A stretch of DNA of 64,000 bases from positions 2,444,384-2,508,383 of the forward strand of contig NW_022098037.1 of assembly GCF_002288925.2 (NCBI RefSeq), written 5' to 3'. Positions within the stretch are counted from its first letter, which is position 1. Every line of letters begins with the position of its first letter. This document shows, one piece after another, positions 59,039 through 64,000 of this stretch. Origin of the DNA: Delphinapterus leucas. Lineage: Eukaryota > Chordata > Mammalia > Artiodactyla > Monodontidae. The notes beneath the pieces were generated by a model. It was given only the letters and a program-made list of their open reading frames with translations, was not told the origin of the DNA and ran no database searches. The translations under genes were made by a program, and so were the position numbers.

Positions 59039-59794
59039 CAGTTACCTGCACACCGGCTCCATAGCTATAAGAGACAGTGCATGTATGGTTATTGGTCATA
59101 TTTAGTACTGAAGAAAAAGATAAAAATCCAACAAATATTAATATTTTATACAACAGTATATCTTTTACCTTATTATTTCACTCACTGTTTAGCTGAAGAT
59201 TTTTATTTTAAACAGAAGAGTCACTGCTTCCCATCACACTATCACCTCCTGAGTAGCATGAGAAAGGACTTAAATTCCTTTCTGAGCGTCTGTAATCAAC
59301 TCTGTTTGCTGCAGGCAACAGATGCTACCGTTAGGAGGGATTTTGCACTTAGGTGAGAGGAAAGGCTGAATGGAGAATTTCAGTTTATAAAAGATTCCAG
59401 CCCTGGAGGCAGAATCATTCTAGAATCAGTTTGACTGTAAGGATTTGTCTACATGAATGCTTGATTAACACAGCCCTAGAAATATCAGTCATTGTGATTA
59501 GGCTGTGGCGTAGCTGGATTCTTCCTGATTACTTCCCTCTCAAGTTACAGTTCAGAACAGTTCTACCATTGATTGTGTGGCAATGACTCGGTAGGGAAGC
59601 CCTAAGAGGCAAGCTTTGGGACCAACGCATGAAGCTCGTGTATTTTTTTCCCATTAGAAGGTTGATTGCATACTATGCATTTGAGTCTCAGGGCTACTAG
59701 AAAGGATGTCCCAAGGGCCTTAAAGTCATTTGCTCTAACTTCTGGCAGGATCACAGCAATTTATTTAAGAGTTGGAAGGTACCTTTAGGGATCA

Positions 59795-59912
59795 TTTAGT
59801 TCTTTGATTCTCAGCCCTGCCCGCACATTAGAATCACCTGGAGAGCTTTTAAAACATACTGATGCCTGGGCCCATCCCCAGAACATTCCTATGCTAGGTC
59901 TGTGGTAGGATT
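59795..59912. mobile_element. MER5-like hAT fragment
   Basis: 'gcacattagaatcacctgga', 'gagcttttaaaacatactga', 'tgcctgggcccatccccag'. One terminus is missing. Confidence 0.65.
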
Positions 59913-59934
59913 CAGGCTGAAAGAGTGAAGAGCT

Positions 59935-60050
59935 GGACCAAGGCCAGGTATGTTATACTAATTGATGGCCCTTCACTTAAAGGGAAACATCAGAAGTGAA
60001 GAACACCTATTCCCTTTCTACTGGTTCCCATCCTTTTGTCCTCTTGTTAG
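59935..60050 (+). repeat. Copy A of an unnamed paired repeat
   Basis: 'aattgatggcccttcactta', then 'gaaacatcagaagtg', then a C/T-rich stretch. A related series recurs in the same order and orientation at 60635-60880. Confidence 0.55.
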
Positions 60051-60634
60051 CCTTAACCACTTGGGTAACCAAGGCCCCAGCCCTGAGGCTCTCCTCTTTG
60101 GTATAGCTGGGGCTCTTGGTAGGGTCCTTCATGTGCCACTGTGCCTCTAGAGAAAGTCACTTGCTTGTGGACAGAGCCACCACAAGCTGCAGAGATAAGC
60201 CAAGGGGAAAACATACGTGGCATTTTGTGCAGGCCTAGCAGTTCAAAGCCAACTGCATAACTGTTAAAACCAGCCTCATGGATCATCTAAGTTGCTACAC
60301 ACCACCAAACAGCCCCATATCACAGGCTCCACCCAAGGCCCCAAGTCATAGGCTCTACCTTTAATTGCCAACATGTCTTATTTCTCAAAGTTTCTGGTTC
60401 ACGCACCACTTGTTGGCGGGGGTGGGGTGGGGTTGAGGTTATCTCCTCCAACTGTGAGCCTCCCTGCTCTGTGGAAATGCAGAATTGAAACTATGCTTCC
60501 GTATGCTTTCGAGGGCGGCTCGCCCTTGAGGGAGGTGGAAGAGGAAGAGGCTGAGCTACACGTCTCGTTTCTCTACCAAATTCACCCTCAGACAAGTAGC
60601 TATAGTTTGAGGCGGTGGAAGTAAGAGGACAGAG
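60051..60634. other. Unassigned DNA
   Basis: No recognised repeat or gene. A G-rich run lies at 60416-60435 (ggcgggggtggggtgggg). Confidence 0.4.
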
Positions 60635-60880
60635 GGAGGCCAAGAGTTTTATTTTAATTGATGTCCTTTCATTTAAAAAGTTTTTTTTCTTGGATTATAG
60701 TTGATTTACAGTGTTGTGTTAGTTTCAGGTGTACAGCAAAGTGCATCAGTTATACATATATGTGTATCCACTCTTAAGATTCTTTTCCCATATAGGCCAT
60801 TTCCTTTCCTGTTTAAAGAAACATCAGGAGTGGGAAGGAGGCGTCCCCTTCCTGCTACTTGTCGACGCCTGTCCTGTTCC
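60635..60880 (+). repeat. Copy B of the unnamed paired repeat, split by L1
   Basis: 'aattgatgtcctttcattta' (left) and 'gaaacatcaggagtgggaag' (right) are separated by the L1 fragment 60681-60800. The C/T-rich continuation to about 60880 also resembles copy A. Confidence 0.55.
60681..60800 (-). mobile_element. Short L1 3' end, antisense
   Basis: 'cttggattatagttgattta', 'gtttcaggtgtacagcaaag', 'acatatatgtgtatccactc'. Only about 120 bases of a cetartiodactyl L1 3' UTR. Flanks share 'tcctttc...tttaaa'. Confidence 0.9.
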
Positions 60881-60889
60881 CAATATCCA

Positions 60890-61895
60890 TCAGTATCGCT
60901 GGGTTTTCTCTTACTCCACCTCCTAAGTATCTGTCTGCCCTTCCACTCTGTTTCCACCTACTGCCCAAGTCAGGGCTTTGTTTTCTCTTTTACTAAGATT
61001 TACATTCCCTTCATTGCTGGAATTCTGGCCTTTGTGCCCTGCCCCTCTTCTTCTCCCTCCTTGCCCGCAGCATACATACAAGCGAAACTGAAAAAAAATC
61101 GGTCTTCCAGATCATCAGAGTAGTTATTTTATTGTACATATCTGATGATGTCACTCCCGTGCTCAGTATCCCTCAGCAGCATTGCACTGCCTGAAAGATA
61201 CTTTCTCAGCTCCTGTGTCTGGTGTACAAGATCCTTCACAATTTGATAGGTAGTCAAGCTTGTGGACTCTGGAGAAAGAATGCTTGGTTTCAAAGCCATT
61301 GACTAGCTATAAGTCCTTGAACTAGTAATTTAACCTCTGTGCCTCACTCTACTCATCTGTGAAATTAGGATAATAATAGTACCTATCTCAAAGGGAGACT
61401 ATTTTGCAATAATAAATAATAATCCATGTGAAACACCTATCACTGTGCTTAGCACATAATAAGTGCTCAAAATTAATCATTATTATTTTTCTTCTGCTTG
61501 CTTATCTAGCCCCATGTGTCCCATGGATCCCCCCTACACTAGAAGGTCCAGGCTTAGCTACTTGCTCTTCTCTGACCCTGCCACTTCTTTGTGTTTCACC
61601 CGTGTTGGTCCTTCTGTTGGCATGCCCTTGCCCATCTCGATTGCCTGGCAACGTCATCGTCATCCTTCAGTTCTCAGTTGAAGTGCTTTGTCCTCCGTGA
61701 AGAGACTTAAGTACTCCTTCTCTCGGGCTCCCACCTCCCAGGACATGTACTGCTAGCAAAGCAAATACCTGCATTCTCCTAAGACTGTGCACCTCCTGGG
61801 GGTGGGGACTGGCGTTGTCTGCCTTTATTTCCTAGTGCTCAACCCAGCAGCAGGCATATATGGAAACTGCTCAAAATGTTTGTTGAATAAGTAAA
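60890..61895 (+). mobile_element. L2 LINE fragment split by a MIR
   Basis: ORF2 C-terminal text ('ctccacctcctaagtatctg', 'tctgatgatgtcactcccgt', 'aagatccttcacaatttga') to 61254, then 3' UTR from about 61490 ('ctgaccctgccacttctttg', 'gtgcacctcctgggggtggg') to 'gtttgttgaataagtaa'. The most complete L2 3' part here. Confidence 0.8.
61257..61488 (+). mobile_element. MIR SINE inserted in L2
   Basis: 'gactagctataagtccttga', 'ctgtgcctcactctactcat', 'gtgcttagcacataataagt', then ATT/AT-rich end. Confidence 0.85.
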
Positions 61896-62645
61896 CATGC
61901 GAACGAGAAGGCTCTTTTCTAGGGGAGATAATTTCAAGTTTTGAAAGCTCTGCATTACTGCATTTTATGGAGAAGTAACATATTTTCTGATGCAATTCAG
62001 TGGAAACATTAAATGAAAAAGAATCTTAGAATACAGATAATTGCCATTTTCACTTCAAACTACTTTTTAAAGTCTAAATTCAGAACTAATAGATATTTTT
62101 TTAAACCTGTACCAATATATTGTGAGTGTGGGAAGGGAGGGGAGAACAATTCACATCTAACCTTTTAGCTACCTTCTTTGTTGAAATAACTTTTCTAAAA
62201 CTAATGATACAGCTGATGAAATCTCTTTTAAATGAGTTGCAATGCATTAATATTACTGCCCTAAGTTGGCTAGTCTCAAGGCAAACAGTTCTTGTCTACT
62301 GATCATTTAGAGCTTTTTTTCCCACTTTTTAAAAGGTCAATTGGTTTATTTCCATGTATTTAGCAACAGTTTATAAAGCAACATTTTTAGAGCTGTCACT
62401 GTATTAATTTTTCATGGTTTCAGTAATTGTGAATTTTATATTTCCTTGGGAAGCAATTAATACATTTAGGGACCTGTCCTGGGTTTCATAAACACTTCCA
62501 ATTAAAATGTAGTGGTTTCTCCTTGGTATTCGTTCACAAAGACCAACAAGCAATTCATGTGGCTTTGTCTAACCTGAATGTGAGCTAAGGTGAGACAACC
62601 GAACATATTACTTCTTTCTCTCTTAGAAGTTAATTAGTTCTATAG
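61896..62645. other. Unassigned AT-rich DNA, possible conserved element
   Basis: No repeat recognised. Contains many TAAT and ATGCAT/AATTAA-type words (about 62200-62520). No coding frame. Confidence 0.35.
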
Positions 62646-62649
62646 GTGT

Positions 62650-62735
62650 TATTAGCCTGTAAGCGCCTGGAGGGCAAAGATAATGTCTTTATTCATTATT
62701 GTATCTCACGCAGGGTCTAGCTGAGGCCCTGCATA
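62650..62735 (+). mobile_element. L2 or MIR3 3' end
   Basis: 'cctgtaagcgcctggagggc' and 'aagataatgtctttattcat' follow the shared L2/MIR terminus. Confidence 0.6.
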
Positions 62736-63339
62736 TATTAAGGGTAACACTTGGCACCCACAGCAGGGAATTTGCATAAACGAAGGCACTTTCCCAGTGG
62801 CCAGTGTGGAGCCCAGAAGGAGAATCGGCAAAGGTCAGGGCAGGAGCTTAGTGAGTTCCTGTGAAGCAGAACAGACTGCAACCTTGCAGAGGCACCTGGG
62901 ATTAAGTGGGAGAATGGGGGCACAGCAGAGGAGCGCTTCCTACAAAGACCAGGAAGGAAAAGGGGGATCCAGTCAGGAGACTTCCGGATGTGGTACAATT
63001 CCTTGAATACATTTCAGGTCAGAATCACTTGGAGGATTTGAGTGAATAGATAGATGTTTGCAGAAATGGGAAAGATTCCAAAGTCTGGGCATTTGAGTTC
63101 CGGTGAGGAGTATTTTTGATGCTTTCTCACTGTAGGGTACGTGTCGTGGTGTGTGTGTGGGGTGTGGCAACTTATCAAAAATTAGGCCACTATTGGAGCA
63201 AAGGATTTCTCTCAGAGGCTAATTCTTACGTATAAGGATCAATAGATCCTTATTAGCACATCCCTAAGGCTGAGTCAAATCCTGTGGAAATATAAATAAA
63301 ATATAAACTATGGTATGCTCATCAGTAGTTTACAGTCTA
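62736..63339. other. Unassigned DNA
   Basis: No recognised gene or repeat. Opposing short frames at 62738-62998 (minus) and 62797-63006 (plus) overlap and neither is recognisable. Confidence 0.4.
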
Positions 63340-63760
63340 ATTAGATGTGTAAAAAAGATCATGTAAGCATTGGAACGGTATACGATAAATGAGGAAATAG
63401 ATAAGTTGTTCAGTGCATTCAAAAGAGAAAGTCATTCTGGGCTGGCTTTATGAAGAGGTGAGACATAATCTGAGCCTTGAGGGCATTTACACAAGCAGAG
63501 AACGATGTCACATATGTGACCTGAGGGTGCAAACTCATGGGTTTTGAGTGAAAGCTTTTGGATGGTGTAGAAGATTCCTGTTGTGTGAGGAGTTGAGGCA
63601 GGGAAAGTTGGAGTGTACTTAAGACTCATTACAGTCTGGCCTTGAATGTCAGGTGAAGGCATTTGAGCTTCACCTGTTAGGCAGTGGTGGTTTTTCACTG
63701 GGGCCTGGCATGATCAGAGTCGTCCTTTACAAGATTACTTTAGCAAAATAATCCAGGCTG
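63340..63760 (-). mobile_element. L2 LINE fragment, antisense
   Basis: 'gaggtgagacataatctgag', 'ggcctggcatgatcagagtc' and 'cattacagtctggccttgaa' follow antisense L2. Decayed. Confidence 0.6.
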
Positions 63761-64000
63761 GGTTGAAAGAGATGACTCTGAAGGCAATGAGTCCAGTTTG
63801 GGGGTGTCAATTTCCTAAAACCCTGGAACACTGTGTCATCTCCATTTATCTAAATATAATCTGGCCACTTTCAGGTCATTCTCAGCACAATGACGTATAA
63901 AAAATAAAAAGAACTAAATTTTTACTACATTTTCTTGATCATATTGCATAATACATATAAAAATCTTTGAAATTCTCTTCACTCATTTAAAGGATGAATT
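63761..64000. other. Unassigned DNA at the window edge
   Basis: No recognised feature. Confidence 0.4.

Larger units (their letters stand above)
57135..59794. other. Unassigned AT-rich DNA
   Basis: 2.6 kb without a recognised interspersed repeat, apart from the pyrimidine tract at 58250-58315. Includes an X-box-like site at 59026-59038. No coding sequence recognised. Confidence 0.45.

Noticed and set aside
60701..61123. 140-codon plus-strand frame
   Set aside because: It crosses an L1 3' end, an unnamed repeat and L2 without any domain of its own.

Overview
This is nuclear DNA from a mammal, almost certainly a cetacean and probably a toothed whale. The evidence is nine tRNA-derived SINEs of the CHR type found in whales and hippos. 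Four of them form a young, poly(A)-tailed cohort with clear target-site duplications. L1 3' ends typical of even-toed ungulates and whales support this, as do mammal-wide relics (L2, MIR, MaLR LTRs, hAT elements such as MER20 and MER5). I recognise no protein-coding exon, rRNA, tRNA, snRNA or CRISPR array. Every longer open frame I examined falls in a repeat or a low-complexity tract, or has no recognisable family or splice context. The window is best read as intergenic or deep-intronic DNA.

Layout. 1-1.5 kb is AT-rich and unassigned. 1.5-6.1 kb is a mosaic of old L1 sequence with younger L1 and SINE insertions nested inside it, plus a 10-base assembly gap beside an exact 136-base-period duplication. 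6.4-24.4 kb alternates relics (hAT, MaLR LTRs, L2, MIR), younger SINEs and unassigned DNA, including a SINE-in-L1-in-L2 nest (13.8-16.9 kb) and a MaLR LTR inside an older MaLR LTR (22.5-23.4 kb). A CpG-rich block lies at 24.45-24.79 kb. The stretch from there to 35.2 kb is strikingly poor in repeats and carries three CTCF-like motifs. From 35.2 to 49.7 kb repeats return, including a 2.25 kb 5'-truncated L1 (40.07-42.32 kb) and two copies of an old family I cannot name. 49.7-51.9 kb is unassigned. 51.9-52.6 kb holds TG and GA microsatellites around a 100-N gap. 52.9-64 kb has an old L1 fragment, hAT relics, a long CHR SINE, an L2 split by a MIR, and several unassigned stretches.

The parts do not form a pathway or operon. 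The main functional candidates are regulatory: the CpG-rich block, the CTCF-like motifs around the repeat-poor zone, and two RFX X-box-like sites. Repeat family names come from my memory of consensus sequences, and boundaries of old repeats are approximate to tens of bases.
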